Shown piece after piece: positions 1-10,494 of a DNA stretch of 64,000 nt (position 1 is the first letter of the stretch; each line of letters begins with the position of its first letter). The translations under genes and the position numbers were made by a program. The DNA lies in assembly GCA_038087015.1 (NCBI GenBank), contig JASBNA010000054.1, positions 248,001 through 312,000 on the forward strand, given 5' to 3'. Under the pieces are notes generated by a model. It ran no database searches. It was given only the letters and a program-made list of their open reading frames with translations, and had not been told where the DNA came from. This stretch comes from Cerrena zonata (taxonomy: Eukaryota; Basidiomycota; Agaricomycetes; Polyporales; Cerrenaceae).

Positions 1-1809
1 TAATTCATTACTGAATTTGATCAAAAATGCTGCACATACGTAAATATGAAAGTTATTGAAACCTAAAGGAGTTTCGCTTAGGTAAGTGTCCCACATTCTT
101 ATTATAAGGTTTATTGATAACTCTCTCATTAATAAACAATTCATCCATCTGAAAGAAAATTGGATGAATTCAATACCTTCCTGGTCAAAATGTTGTAGTA
201 ATTCCAAATCGATTTTTGATATTAAATTGCGTAAGTCATTAACTTGCCTTATGATACCTGGTTGTTCATGGATATAATTATCGGTGATATTTTCCAATAA
301 CCTACTCAAACACCAATAAGTATCAGCTTCTATAATTGAAGAAACTCTAGTAGATAATTTACTTGGATCAAAATTATCTAAATTATATTGCATTAACTTT
401 GAATCGTTTAAAAGTTCTTGCTCTTGTTCATCTTCTGGATCCAATAATCCAGGTATGAAAAGTTGAAAGTCATCATCTTCATTAGTATTATCTTTTGATA
501 GTTGGGATAATTTGGCTCTTTGTAATTGCCAGATATAATTATGTAAAAAAATTTGATAAAATGGAGTACATAAATCATTAATTCCTTGAACGTATCCACT
601 TGCTGGATGTCTTACTGCCCATAAATATAAAATTTTTCTTAATGATTTTTGGGTTTCGTCATATCCATATAATTTAATACTTGGATTAGTTCTTTTCACA
701 TCAATTTTAATTTGATGGTATAATTGCTTGTCCCGGTTTAAACTGTTATTGTTATTTGTACTGCTTGGCTGGTCTAATGAAACGGTTGAGCTATTAGCCG
801 TTTGAGTTAAATCTTCGATTTGTGAATCAATTGCACTCAACCCATCCCAATACTCTTGTCTTTTACGTTTAAGAGTAGAACTTTGTCTAGCTCTATTGGT
901 AGGAAGATACCCTAGTAATACTTGCCAAGTGATAGCTCTTAATTCGGGAGGGATTCCGTTCCAGCTCAATTTCCTCAAATCTTGAATATTAATATTATTA
1001 TCATTAGTTAAAATCTTTTTAAATTTAGAATATTTCGAATTTAATTGATTTAAACGATTGATTTCTAATTTCATTTGATAGTCTTCATAATCCAAGGATT
1101 CCTTGGGTGCCTTATTAGCATTATTTGGTGAGTTGGTTACTGGCATAGTCAAATCGGGATACAATGAATCAAGCATGGGACTTGGTTGTAAATGAAGTGA
1201 ACTTCTCGAGGAATTATTTGAGCCAAATCCTTGTCCAGTTATTTTAGTTAAATTTTTATTCTCTACCGAATTCTTATGGCTGCTATTGCTTATCGTAACA
1301 TCATCCAAGTCAGCGTCCCAATCATCATCAAGATCAGTATATTTATGGCGGCCATGTGAAGGAGAACGGCGTTGGTTTTTCTGTATACTATAATTTGATG
1401 TAGATCTATTGAGAGGAATCTCTGGTGGAGGTGTCGAACCAACATGGGAAAATGAGGCTCCTACAGGCCCAGAAACCGATCTTTGTGATGGAGTATTCCT
1501 CTTTGATCCACCTCCATTGGTTTCATTATAAATAGACCCGCTATTTGCCTTGGGAGAAACATATCCATACGATAAATTCCCATAAATATTGCTATTCACC
1601 TCATTTATATCGTCTTTACTGGACGTTTTATGCTTGGAGTTATTATTACTCGATGTCGACGATGAATTGGAAGTTAATGATGATCCTGTCAATGAAAGAT
1701 TCTTCAAGAAGGATGATAAATGCTTACCTTTCCCACCATTTTCTCCAAATATAAACTCATTATTCGAGCTGTTATATATCTGGGACATCTCTTGCTTCTT
1801 CTTCCCCAT
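1..1809 (-). CDS. GYP1: Gyp1-type Rab GTPase-activating protein (TBC domain), C-terminus cut by window edge
   Basis: The reading frame opens at an ATG at 1809 (MGKKKQEMSQIYN) and stays open to base 1, so about 603 codons are visible and the C-terminus is missing. The first ~270 residues are polar and serine/asparagine-rich. The TBC domain begins near residue 281 (LSWNGIPPELRAITWQVLLG). The dual catalytic fingers of TBC GAPs are present: an IxxDxxR arginine finger (IKIDVKRTNP, near residue 365) and a glutamine finger (SGYVQGIND, near residue 405). The family stimulates GTP hydrolysis by Ypt1/Rab1 at the Golgi. The LLGYLPTNRARQ and HPASGYVQGIND stretches match Gyp1 (TBC1D22) better than other yeast TBC proteins. 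An insert of polar residues lies between the domain start and the arginine finger. Confidence 0.9.
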   Translation of the reverse strand, partial: MGKKKQEMSQIYNSSNNEFIFGENGGKGKHLSSFLKNLSLTGSSLTSNSSSTSSNNNSKHKTSSKDDINEVNSNIYGNLSYGYVSPKANSGSIYNETNGGGSKRNTPSQRSVSGPVGASFSHVGSTPPPEIPLNRSTSNYSIQKNQRRSPSHGRHKYTDLDDDWDADLDDVTISNSSHKNSVENKNLTKITGQGFGSNNSSRSSLHLQPSPMLDSLYPDLTMPVTNSPNNANKAPKESLDYEDYQMKLEINRLNQLNSKYSKFKKILTNDNNINIQDLRKLSWNGIPPELRAITWQVLLGYLPTNRARQSSTLKRKRQEYWDGLSAIDSQIEDLTQTANSSTVSLDQPSSTNNNNSLNRDKQLYHQIKIDVKRTNPSIKLYGYDETQKSLRKILYLWAVRHPASGYVQGINDLCTPFYQIFLHNYIWQLQRAKLSQLSKDNTNEDDDFQLFIPGLLDPEDEQEQELLNDSKLMQYNLDNFDPSKLSTRVSSIIEADTYWCLSRLLENITDNYIHEQPGIIRQVNDLRNLISKIDLELLQHFDQEGIEFIQFSFRWMNCLLMRELSINLIIRMWDTYLSETPLGFNNFHIYVCAAFLIKFSNEL

Positions 1810-2100
1810 GATTAAACGATTATTGTTGGATCTTTCAGGCCTTTTTAAATGCTGCTAGTTCAACGATTGCGCTGTCTGGTTTTTTTGTTTTTGCTTTGGA
1901 TTTTTTTGGTGGATCTCAGATTTTTTTTTGTGATTTTTCGTGTTGATGTTTTAAATATTTCAACTTTTGGTACGAGAGATACGAAAGTATACGACAGTTG
2001 AGTAATAAAGACTTGAATATACGGGTGGCTACACGGCGAAATACAATCAGGAGAATGTTTGTCGAAAAAAATGTGTATGAGAATTCTATAATAGATGTAA

Positions 2101-3735
2101 TTAAGCAGAAGAGATTTCACCTTTAACAGCAACTGAACCAGGTTTCAATTCTCTTCCAGAAACATGTAAAGTACCGTTTTGAGTGATGTTAACAATGACT
2201 TCTAATTTAGAGTTTGGTTTTAAATCTTTCAAAGATAATTCTGCTAATAAATCACCAGCAACGTAAACAACATCTTTTCTAATTTCTGGTTCTTCATCAG
2301 AATCTTCATCTTCAGATTCATCAGAATCTTGTTCAGGTTCAACAACGGTTTCTTTAACGGTTCTTTTACCTTCGAACAATTCAATGTGAACAGCAGAAGC
2401 TTCCCCATTGGTAACTTCTATAGATTTTTTAATTGGGTAAGCAGTTTCAGAAACTAAGATTGGAATAAAGTTACCTTCAGCATCTTTAATACCAATTGGT
2501 TTGCTTATATGTTGGGTGTTTACAACAACTGGTTGTAAAGATTCTTTGATTTCTTCTTCATCAAAGGATTCAATTAAAGAAGCTTGTAAAGCAGCACCAC
2601 GAGAAACTAATTCAGCTGGGTTAATAGCTTTAGAATCTAAAGCTGGAGAGACAATAACAGTTGATTCTGGGAAAATAAATTGAACATTTGAAGCTAATTT
2701 TGGAGTATGAGAAGTACCACCAACTAATAAAACTTCGTCAATATCTAAAGTTTCTAAACCAGCTTTAGTAACGGCTTTTTCAACAAAAGCAGTTAAATTA
2801 GATAAAACAGTTTTAGCAGCTAATTCATATCTTAATCTATTAATTGAAGTAAGGAAATCATAACCTTCAGCTAAAGATTCAATTGAACAAGAAGAAGTAT
2901 TAACATTAGATAAAGTTTTTTTAACAACAATAGATTCAGCCTTTAATTTAGCTAATGATCTAGCATTGGTTCTTGGGTTAGCTTTAAATTTTTTTTCAAA
3001 TTCTTTAGCGAAAAATTCAGCTAAAGCATCATCTAATTGTTCCCCACCTAATCCTTTTTCGTGGGCAGTAGCTAAGATGGTGAAAACACCACCTCTAACA
3101 GAAACAACTGCTGCGTCAGATCTTATACCACCAAAATCAGCAACAACGAAAACTTTATCTTCTAATAAACGATCGTCATTTGAAGATAAGTGAGCTAATA
3201 AAGCAGAAGATGGTTCATTGATTAATTGTAAAACTTTTAAACCGGCATTGTTAGCAACTTTACTAATTTCTTCTCTTTGCTTTTCAGTGAAATCAGTTGG
3301 AACAGTTAATACAACACTTTCAACTTTTTTACCAATATAATCTTCAGCAGCTCTCTTTAACTGTATGAAATGTCTTCTGGTGGCTTCTTCCACAGTGACA
3401 ATTTCAACTTTATCATCAGCTCTAGTGATTTCATAACCAATACCACCATCTTCAGTTTTAATGGCTGGAGCACCAACTTTTGATACACTGGTGTCAACTT
3501 CTTCGAATTTTTTACCAACAAAATCTCTGAAGTTGATGATGGTGTTTTTGGCATTTCTGATTAATTGAGATTTGGCTTGAGTACCATGATATTCATCTTC
3601 TCCAACATATGATAAAACTGATGGAATAGAACGGTCCCCATCTGGGTTGGCAATAACATCAACTTTACCGTCCCCACCAGCAACAGCAATGGATGAGGAA
3701 GTGTTACCAAAGGTAATACCAATAACAGCAGACAT
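2101..3735 (-). CDS. SSZ1: Atypical Hsp70 Ssz1, ribosome-associated complex
   Basis: The gene encodes 544 residues from the ATG at 3735 (MSAVIGITFGNTSSSIAVAG). An open frame continues upstream but has no conserved sequence, and the internal ATG gives the standard Hsp70 N-terminus. The Hsp70 nucleotide-binding domain fills roughly residues 1-390, with the phosphate loops VVADFGGIRSDAAVV and EVLLVGGTSHTPKL. The protein is shorter than a canonical Hsp70 (~640) and has an acidic stretch near residue 480, as expected for Ssz1, whose substrate-binding domain is truncated. Ssz1 pairs with the J-protein Zuo1 on ribosomes and stimulates Ssb during nascent-chain folding. Codon choice is strongly biased (TTA/TTG, GGT, GCT), consistent with high expression. 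Confidence 0.95.
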   Translation of the reverse strand: MSAVIGITFGNTSSSIAVAGGDGKVDVIANPDGDRSIPSVLSYVGEDEYHGTQAKSQLIRNAKNTIINFRDFVGKKFEEVDTSVSKVGAPAIKTEDGGIGYEITRADDKVEIVTVEEATRRHFIQLKRAAEDYIGKKVESVVLTVPTDFTEKQREEISKVANNAGLKVLQLINEPSSALLAHLSSNDDRLLEDKVFVVADFGGIRSDAAVVSVRGGVFTILATAHEKGLGGEQLDDALAEFFAKEFEKKFKANPRTNARSLAKLKAESIVVKKTLSNVNTSSCSIESLAEGYDFLTSINRLRYELAAKTVLSNLTAFVEKAVTKAGLETLDIDEVLLVGGTSHTPKLASNVQFIFPESTVIVSPALDSKAINPAELVSRGAALQASLIESFDEEEIKESLQPVVVNTQHISKPIGIKDAEGNFIPILVSETAYPIKKSIEVTNGEASAVHIELFEGKRTVKETVVEPEQDSDESEDEDSDEEPEIRKDVVYVAGDLLAELSLKDLKPNSKLEVIVNITQNGTLHVSGRELKPGSVAVKGEISSA

Positions 3736-4217
3736 GATATGTGTATATGAAGTGGTATTTAGTATAGAATCAAAAAAATTGGCTTCGAAATGAACTTTTC
3801 CTCTTTTTTTTTTCACTTTTCAGTAGCTTTTGTAAAAAATTTCTGATGAGGGTTTTTTGCACTTTGGACGACTCGATTTGCAGGTTACTGTTGACTTAAG
3901 GGAAGTATTGGCTGCAACATCACTTTTGAATGCTTTTAATGCCTTTTAGTTGAATGCTGCACCTTGAAGCAGATGGGGCTGTTAAGCAAGATTAGTATAG
4001 CTCTGCTAAATTACTGGTTTTTGTTAAGTTCAAGGAATTTGTTGGTGAAGTAAAGCTATTGCGGCGTATTAGGCTGAAGCAGGATTAAAGTGGTAATGTC
4101 CACCACGGTAAATGATGTGTCATGAAGAGGTGATTGTTTTAAGAGAGTTCAAATAGGGTATTATGAATATATGAATAATTTGGTAAAAATACAAAATAAA
4201 AAAAAATTAAAAAAGAA
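3736..4217. other. Intergenic: SSZ1 promoter side and tRNA 3' flank
   Basis: This 482-base stretch separates the SSZ1 start codon from the 3' end of tRNA-Gln, both on the minus strand. It has short T-runs just upstream of SSZ1 and the pol III stop at its right end. I see no coding sequence or RNA gene in it. Confidence 0.6.
4209..4214 (-). terminator. RNA polymerase III terminator of tRNA-Gln
   Basis: On the minus strand a run of six T follows the tRNA 3' end by three bases, with a second longer T-run just beyond. This is the usual pol III stop. Confidence 0.75.
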
Positions 4218-4289
4218 AGGTCTTGCCCGGATTCGAACCGGGGTTGTTCGGATCAAAACCGAAAGTGATAACCACTACACTACAAAACC
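4218..4289 (-). tRNA. tRNA-Gln (anticodon UUG)
   Basis: Read on the minus strand, 72 bases fold as a cloverleaf. The acceptor arm GGTTTTG pairs with CAAGACC (one G-U pair) with discriminator T. A D-arm with TAGTGTAGTGGTTA forms box A. The anticodon stem TTCGG/CCGAA closes the loop TTTTGAT, giving anticodon TTG. The T-arm contains the box B GGTTCGAATCC. No intron is present. It decodes CAA. The sequence closely resembles other yeast tRNA-Gln(UUG) genes. Confidence 0.97.
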
Positions 4290-4775
4290 ATTTTATATTC
4301 GTTTTTGCATGTGGTTTGATATGTTCGTATTATTTTCACTCAAGAAATTTTTGATTGTTTTTTTTATTTTCTTATAAAGCAAAATTACGTTCAAATTCAC
4401 CTAACTGAATAGTTTATTATGTTTTCATTTTTCAAATAAAGGAGAATTGAAAGTGCTGCTTTTGGAAATTTTTAAGTTTTTCACAATTTTATCAATTCTC
4501 TTAAGTTTTGTCACACCATCAGGGTCTGTCGATGGTCTTTCGAGCCGACCCGTACCAGATCAGCATAGGATAACTCCAAAATAAAATCCAATCATGCTTT
4601 TGTCAGGCAATTTCCTGAAAACCCCCTATATTACGTATATATATATGCTCCCACGGCAGTGGAAAGAGAAGAATACTTCTTTTCTTTTAGTGTGTGAGCC
4701 TGACTACATGGTTGATTGAAATATAAGACCTGGATTGAAGGGAGAGATTTTTCCGTAAATATGTTTTATGTAATC

Positions 4776-4837
4776 TTCGTTTTTTAAATTTCGATTTTTT
4801 AAATTTCGATTTTTAATTTTTTTTAATTTCGATTTTT
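4776..4837. repeat. AT-rich tandem repeat, unit about 15 bp (TTTCGATTTTTTAAA)
   Basis: Three to four adjacent copies of TTTCGATTTTT(T)AAA follow one another, with small T-run length differences. It is non-coding and of no known function. Confidence 0.7.
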
Positions 4838-5537
4838 GGGTTTTATTATTTAGTTTAACTGTAATGAGTTATTCTCCCCTTCGATGACGACAACTGATCT
4901 AGGTAAGAGGTAAGTTAATCCACTACCAATCAGATATTAGTCCGTATCGCTAGGGTCTTATTTGCATGCTGTGGCTGTCTGCCTATTTACGATAGTTTGG
5001 CTGCGAAAAAAGTATTGTATTTCAATGTTGTATACTGAAAAGATCAAGCAGACATAATCAAAACAAGAGAAATCATTAACTGGTCTTCTTGGACTGTGAT
5101 GAAGTCGACAACCTGAGATATTCTGAATATATATTTCACTTATTTGAACTTAATATCAAAAATATTAGTACTGTGTGTTGGATTGTATCTAACTGACACC
5201 ATATTATGTTTCAGTACATTTGAAGTCAGATACATGTGGACAACAGCTCTGCATTGTCTATATCGGTACTATCTCATAGCTCTCAAGCATTTGCCAGTAT
5301 ACATTTACTACTTGTGATTTATTTAAGCATCTCATATAGATATGTATATATAGTTTTTTTATTTATATATAGTGCTAAATTTACCACAACTACTAACTCT
5401 GGGTGAAGTCTCCGGGCTCCATGATCCTAGCCTTATTGCAATGAGCTGCACTCGTGCTACTTTCGGGTCCTTAGTCAGCATTTTCGTCTCTTTCTTACTT
5501 GAAACCTTCAAATGTACTTACTTGGATCACCGTTACC

Positions 5538-5792
5538 TTATATACCAATTTCCGCGGCACCAGCTACTGACATAATAGTCCATATAGCGAATAAGAGGAT
5601 ATAAAACTTTAACCCAGAGAACGAGCTGTGCTTAACACTAAATGCATCACTTTTGGTTTTTCTGTGTAAGTACTCACCTTGTTGTATTCCACACTCATAT
5701 ACCTCTTTATAAGAATAAAAAGAACTAGCATAACCTAGATCAGCGCAGCCATAGTAAGTTTGATTATCGACAACAGTTATATTCATGGACAT
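5538..5792 (-). CDS. Doubtful 84-codon ORF with one hydrophobic C-terminal segment
   Basis: This is the only ORF in the gene-poor stretch with any gene-like surroundings. A TATAAATA-like element lies on the minus strand about 70 bases upstream of its ATG. The product MSMNITVVDNQTYYGCADLG... ends with a hydrophobic segment (FYILLFAIWTIMSVAGAAEI) that could span a membrane. Two cysteines lie in the N-terminal half. I recognise no family. Sequences resembling 5' splice sites (GTATAT, GTAAGT) follow the stop, but I found no convincing second exon. It may be chance. Confidence 0.15.
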   Translation of the reverse strand: MSMNITVVDNQTYYGCADLGYASSFYSYKEVYECGIQQGEYLHRKTKSDAFSVKHSSFSGLKFYILLFAIWTIMSVAGAAEIGI

Positions 5793-8012
5793 CTTGGAAA
5801 AAAGTGTTGAGGATTGGTTTTCTTCATTAGAAGAATATAACGATGATTTCCATGGTTATTTATAAGCAGAGATGACTTTCAACTATTTTTAGTTTTGGTT
5901 CTTTCAATGTTCGACTAACTTTAATAAATGTTAGCACTCATCGACCATCATTAATCTAAATTACGTGATACCACGGCAGCCATAACGCAAAAGCATGAAG
6001 GTGTTAGTTACGTGAGAAAACATCTTCTTGCAAATCTTCTTTTGTGGTATTGTGTTTTATTAATGATGTTTCAAAAGCCTAATAAATACGGCATTCGGTG
6101 ATACGCGATTCCTTCAAATATAAGTTTTCAGTCTTCGGTACGCCTTAGGCTTTTCAGACGTATTCGAACCTTAAATATTTACAAGGTGAATAGAATGATG
6201 TCGTATATTTGTGTTTAGTATAGGACGTGACAGCAAAAAGTTTATGGTTGCAAAAATTTTATTTAGTGAAATGAATAAGAAAATATTAATTTTTGCAATA
6301 ATCAGGTTTCTTTCTCATACTCTGTAAACAGAGTTAAGGTGAATACGGTCAATACATTATTTCCTCTTATTCTTGATCACTTGTTCACTTGCAGCCGATA
6401 CTTCTTGATGTACCGTTAGGCATATAATGTCGACAATTTACAATGCGTTTTGTAAGTTACAATAAAGAACATTAACGGTTTTCAGTTAATAAGTATCTTA
6501 TCGACATATACTTACTTGGGCTATTGTCATGATGTTGCTGTATCATATTCCATTAATACTTTCAAATTATTAGAGTTGGTTTTCTAGCCATTCCATTATG
6601 ATTTTTTACCCAAGCGTCGGACATTTCATATCTGAGCTCTTTTAAAGCAAAGGCTGTCAGATCCTTCCATTACGATAGTCAACCAGATGTTTTCAATGGG
6701 TGTCCTGGGGTCTTCTGTAAACATTCTCTTTTGTATTCTATTTTTGTGAAACAGCATATCATTCGAACGTTGACGTGATCAAGGATAAAAACCGGTATCC
6801 CAATCGTTTTATAGATCATTATCTGAGTCGTTTAGAAAACCACATGCCTATCATTTACTAAACCCCTTCTGAAGGCTAATCCGAAGTCTTTTGGTCTTCA
6901 GATATATCTCTAGGTTAGTCGGATTAAGAAAATGACATTGTGCCAATAGGCATTAGAGCACCCGAAGATAAAGCACATTTTATATCCTAGTAAACGGTTG
7001 CAATCCTGAGTGAACTTTGATGAAGTATATTACGAAAGATACGAAGCCCGACTCAAAGTATACAGATCAACCTCAGCCTATCTGAATCACTATATTTAGA
7101 AAGCAGTGTTTAGTTCTAGATACAGGGTTTGTGGGAGTGCTTTCAAGACAATGGTTTGCTCTTCAGCTGCATGCTAAGTGGAGGTCAAAGTTGTTTCAAT
7201 CTACATGCTAGACCGTTTCATGGCCATTTCTGACTCGGTTGATTATCACTGAATCAAGGTAGAATTATAAAAAGCACAAATTTTTTGAATGGCTCTTCAC
7301 ACCATTCTCAACCGTTGGATCACGATCCAACTCGAAAGCATGAAAAGGCTGGCTAGTTGTGTCTTCTACCACGAATTACCTAAGGCAGTATTGTATAATG
7401 CGAGTAGTAACCAAGAACTAAATCCTTTATTAGATATATTTATGTTTTATGATTTGAACAATGATATTTTTTTTCGTCTAATAAATGCACAATAAGACCT
7501 TCCCAGGACTTTCTTTGGGCTTACCCTTGCAATTGCCCTTGCAAGAAGCTATAAGGTTCCAGGGTTCCTGGGTTGAAAGATGTAGTGGACGTCACCATTC
7601 TGGCAGCTTCGACTTACTAACTTGTAGTTTACTAAATGAATCATTGATAAGATCAAATTGAAAAAGTACAAAACGAACTTACTTGAAATCCCAGATCAAC
7701 CAATTAAGCATTTCGGGTAGATTTAAGTAAATATTGGGCAGCTACCCATTTTGAATGATTAGCCAGCTGATTAACTATGTATACTAAATAAAGTAAATAA
7801 ATATGCTGCTCTTTCTTATTGTTTCAGTATAATTTGTCTTCCTTATTATCGACTTTACAACCACAAAATTCAAGACAAAAGTACTCCTATAGACATGAGC
7901 CATTATCAAGATAGTTCCTTGAGGACTTGTCTTGTATTTAATCCAGATTCTCTCTCAACTTTTCATTTGATGTTGTTTCTGTAGCTATATCACCTTGTAT
8001 CGATAATACCCA

Positions 8013-9344
8013 ATGGTTTTCAATATAGATAATAAAAAGATCCTTAAAAACTTGAGCAAGGCCTTCATTGCTGGAAGTGTTCTAGATCATGAAAAGAAGA
8101 AGGTTAAAAGGGAAATAAAAGAAGATGTGAATGAACAAATCAAAGAAGAAGTTAAAGAAGAGGTAGCAGAAGCAAAGGAAGAACTCAAAGAAGAAGCACC
8201 CGAAGCACCCAAGGAATCACCCAAGGTCAAGTCTAAACCAAAGGCAAAACCAAAGGTTCCAAAGCCCGAAGGTCCAAAAGAGTTCGTCACTGTTGATAAA
8301 ATCAGAAATAAGAGAATGGTTAAAATTGGTATGGTGGCTGCGACTAAAGAACATACTAAGATCCATAATGTTCCTATTAAAGTTCAAGATATATTTCTTA
8401 GAAACGCCATTAATGATGAGCCAAACTACATTTACTTCATGATTGAAGGATCACCGTTCTTGCATCCTAGTGTGGTTAATGAAAGTGTCAAATTATACGT
8501 TGATAATATTATCAAAAGCGATGACGAAACTATTGCCAAACTCAGCGAAGCTCTTCAAGCAGCATCAGCAGAATTATCAGAAACTTTACCAAAACAAAAG
8601 GAAATAGAAAAAAAGGGAACCGTTCTTATTAGAAAGAAGAAGAAGTTACCTCCTCCCACTAACCAAAAAGAAAATCAAGCTCGTAAGAATAAAATCAGAG
8701 AGATTAAAGCTTTGAAAAATGAATTAACTAGTACAATCAACAAAATCGAATCCCTTGAAGGCCAAATTCAAGGTCTTAATGATAAACTTAATTTTGCCAG
8801 AATTACTGCAAATGCAATTAAACAAGTCAGATTTGTCACTAAAGATGCTAGGATACTAGCAATGTCTCCATTTGCCAGCTGGGAGAAAGTTTCATCAAAT
8901 GTTGATTTTAGAAAATATATTCTGCAGAAGTGGAATAACGTCGAAATCCCCATCAAGGATGACCCGCAAAATGAGAAGTTTAAATTGGTTTATAGACCTT
9001 CTAGTTCAAACGGTATAATGTTGGCTAAGTTTGTTTTCCCATATTCTGAAGAAGGTAATTGGAAAAATATCTTAACCTCCGGCTTTTTGGGTGGCGGTGA
9101 TACCTTATTCCATAATTCCGACCCAAAGGCGGTTTCGGCTAAGAAAGCTGAAGTGCCTGACTTAGAAGATTTATATTACGTTTATATCTGCTATACCATG
9201 GGTCTGAAGGATTTACCTCCCAAGACATCAGAAAATTTTCCAAAGGTTAAATTTTCAGCATTGTCAAATACCCAACTTTGCCAAAATTGCAGTCATACCG
9301 GTCACCAAACCAGCAAATGTAAAAAAGTTGTAAACGCCCAATAG
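8013..9344 (+). CDS. Unrecognised coiled-coil protein with C-terminal CCHC zinc knuckle
   Basis: The gene encodes 443 residues from ATG at 8013. Residues ~25-95 are a charged Lys/Glu then Pro/Lys-rich segment (EEVKEEVAEAKEELKEEAPE). A folded-looking part follows (~95-170), then a long coiled coil (~180-270), then another globular part. Near the C-terminus CQNCSHTGHQTSKC fits C-x2-C-x4-H-x4-C, the zinc knuckle typical of retroviral/retrotransposon nucleocapsids and some RNA-binding proteins. No pol-type ORF follows and no LTR was seen. Codon use resembles normal host genes. It could be a host RNA-binding protein or a domesticated gag-like protein. I do not recognise an orthologue. Confidence 0.75.
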   Translation: MVFNIDNKKILKNLSKAFIAGSVLDHEKKKVKREIKEDVNEQIKEEVKEEVAEAKEELKEEAPEAPKESPKVKSKPKAKPKVPKPEGPKEFVTVDKIRNKRMVKIGMVAATKEHTKIHNVPIKVQDIFLRNAINDEPNYIYFMIEGSPFLHPSVVNESVKLYVDNIIKSDDETIAKLSEALQAASAELSETLPKQKEIEKKGTVLIRKKKKLPPPTNQKENQARKNKIREIKALKNELTSTINKIESLEGQIQGLNDKLNFARITANAIKQVRFVTKDARILAMSPFASWEKVSSNVDFRKYILQKWNNVEIPIKDDPQNEKFKLVYRPSSSNGIMLAKFVFPYSEEGNWKNILTSGFLGGGDTLFHNSDPKAVSAKKAEVPDLEDLYYVYICYTMGLKDLPPKTSENFPKVKFSALSNTQLCQNCSHTGHQTSKCKKVVNAQ

Positions 9345-9829
9345 CCCTACTTAATGCCTTACGTGTATATTAATGAATAAATGATGTATTTATTGAATTT
9401 ATCAGTTTTTTGTAGTTTTTGCAGTATTTTTGTATTTTGGTGCGATTGATTGCAAAATTATATGCAACAATTTCCCACTATTTCCTAAATATCACTAGTT
9501 TTACAAAAACGTTAACTTATTCAAAAAGTAATTGAAACCTTCAGTAAGCACTTCAGTATCCATATCCAATTATGAGTGGGTACTTCAGCAAATAAATCAA
9601 AATTGTATGTGCTTTTCTACACGTTAGGAGAACGCATTTCATTCTCCAGCTACGCCAATTGGCCGAACGTAACCCAATCTAACCTTTATGCTTTCGTGGC
9701 TAAGCATGTAATTTAATAGAAGCGAACATAGCTGAAATCACAAACCCAGAAATGGAATGCATCCATATTTTTTTTTTTTGGCCGCAAAAACATTATACAA
9801 CTTACGATATAGTTTGACTGCAAAACGAG
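9345..9829. other. Intergenic, upstream of the small serine-rich gene
   Basis: This is an AT-rich spacer between two plus-strand genes, with a pyrimidine run (T11) around 9769-9780 just upstream of the next gene. I see no coding potential. Confidence 0.6.
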
Positions 9830-10417
9830 ATGTCTATATTAAATGAGACAGATTCAAGCTCTGTATACTGTGATTTCGAAGATGATGTTTCGCTTACGAT
9901 GAACGAGCTTCCTTCGTTCGCGATCCCCAAGTTTCCAGGTCCGTCTTCGCCTGAATACTCAAGCAAAAATCCAGAAAGCTCTCCAATTAAAAAACTATTA
10001 AAGAAAGTTCGTAAAAGTCAGTCGCTTCCTATACTTGAAAGCTCCTCTGCGACAACCACAGACTCCGATTCGTCTAGTTTATCACTCCATTCATTTGGAA
10101 CGTCCTTTAGAAGAGTGAAGAGCTTCTTGGGTTTGACAAAAAAAACAGAAGAATTTATAAATCCGTACTACTTCCAACGCAAACCCAAGCTTCATGAGAC
10201 AGACTTTTATGATATAGAGTCCTTGCTACATTTTACAGAGGACCTAGATGCTACATTAGCTCCCATAGAATGGAAACAAAGATATGAGTTGATGAAGCAA
10301 ACAAGGTCATCTTATCGTTCTCAAGATTACCAGGCGATGCACTCCATTGGTATATTTTCTTTAGAAGCACTTCAGCTAAGTGAAGATGATTCATCTTCAT
10401 CTTCTTTATTCAGTTGA
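9830..10417 (+). CDS. Hypothetical 195-residue serine-rich protein
   Basis: The start is ATG at 9830 in an A-rich context. The product has an acidic N-terminus, two serine-rich blocks (residues ~75-90 and the last ~15), and basic patches such as PIKKLLKKVRKSQSLP that look like kinase target or nuclear-localisation sequence. A central segment with FRRVKSFLGL is amphipathic. The part around residues 110-150 (INPYYFQRKPKLHETDFYDIE) is the least low-complexity and is the best probe for homologues. No membrane segment or known domain is visible. It converges with the flavoenzyme gene, whose stop lies 77 bases away. Confidence 0.7.
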   Translation: MSILNETDSSSVYCDFEDDVSLTMNELPSFAIPKFPGPSSPEYSSKNPESSPIKKLLKKVRKSQSLPILESSSATTTDSDSSSLSLHSFGTSFRRVKSFLGLTKKTEEFINPYYFQRKPKLHETDFYDIESLLHFTEDLDATLAPIEWKQRYELMKQTRSSYRSQDYQAMHSIGIFSLEALQLSEDDSSSSSLFS

Positions 10418-10494
10418 CGCGTGTTAGACTTACATGAACCATTGTCGTTGACTACACCAAAACATTTAGTTATAGCTTGAATATACTGTATATA

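Larger units (their letters stand above)
4290..8012. other. 3.7-kb stretch with no convincing gene, next to tRNA-Gln
   Basis: All frames here are broken into short ORFs without recognisable motifs, and codon use does not resemble the neighbours. It contains an AT-rich tandem repeat near 4.8 kb and one 84-codon ORF listed separately. Regions flanking tRNA genes are common integration sites for yeast LTR retrotransposons, but I could not find paired LTR ends or any reverse transcriptase, integrase or protease motif. It may hold old degenerate element or gene remnants. I see nothing I can name. Confidence 0.55.

Noticed and set aside
5372..5575. Plus-strand 67-codon ORF in the gene desert
   Set aside because: It lacks an ATG-led conserved sequence and overlaps the minus-strand ORF at 5538. 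Nothing distinguishes it from chance.
4290..8012. LTR retrotransposon remnant beside tRNA-Gln
   Set aside because: I found no matching terminal repeats, no primer-binding site and no protease, integrase or reverse transcriptase motif by eye.
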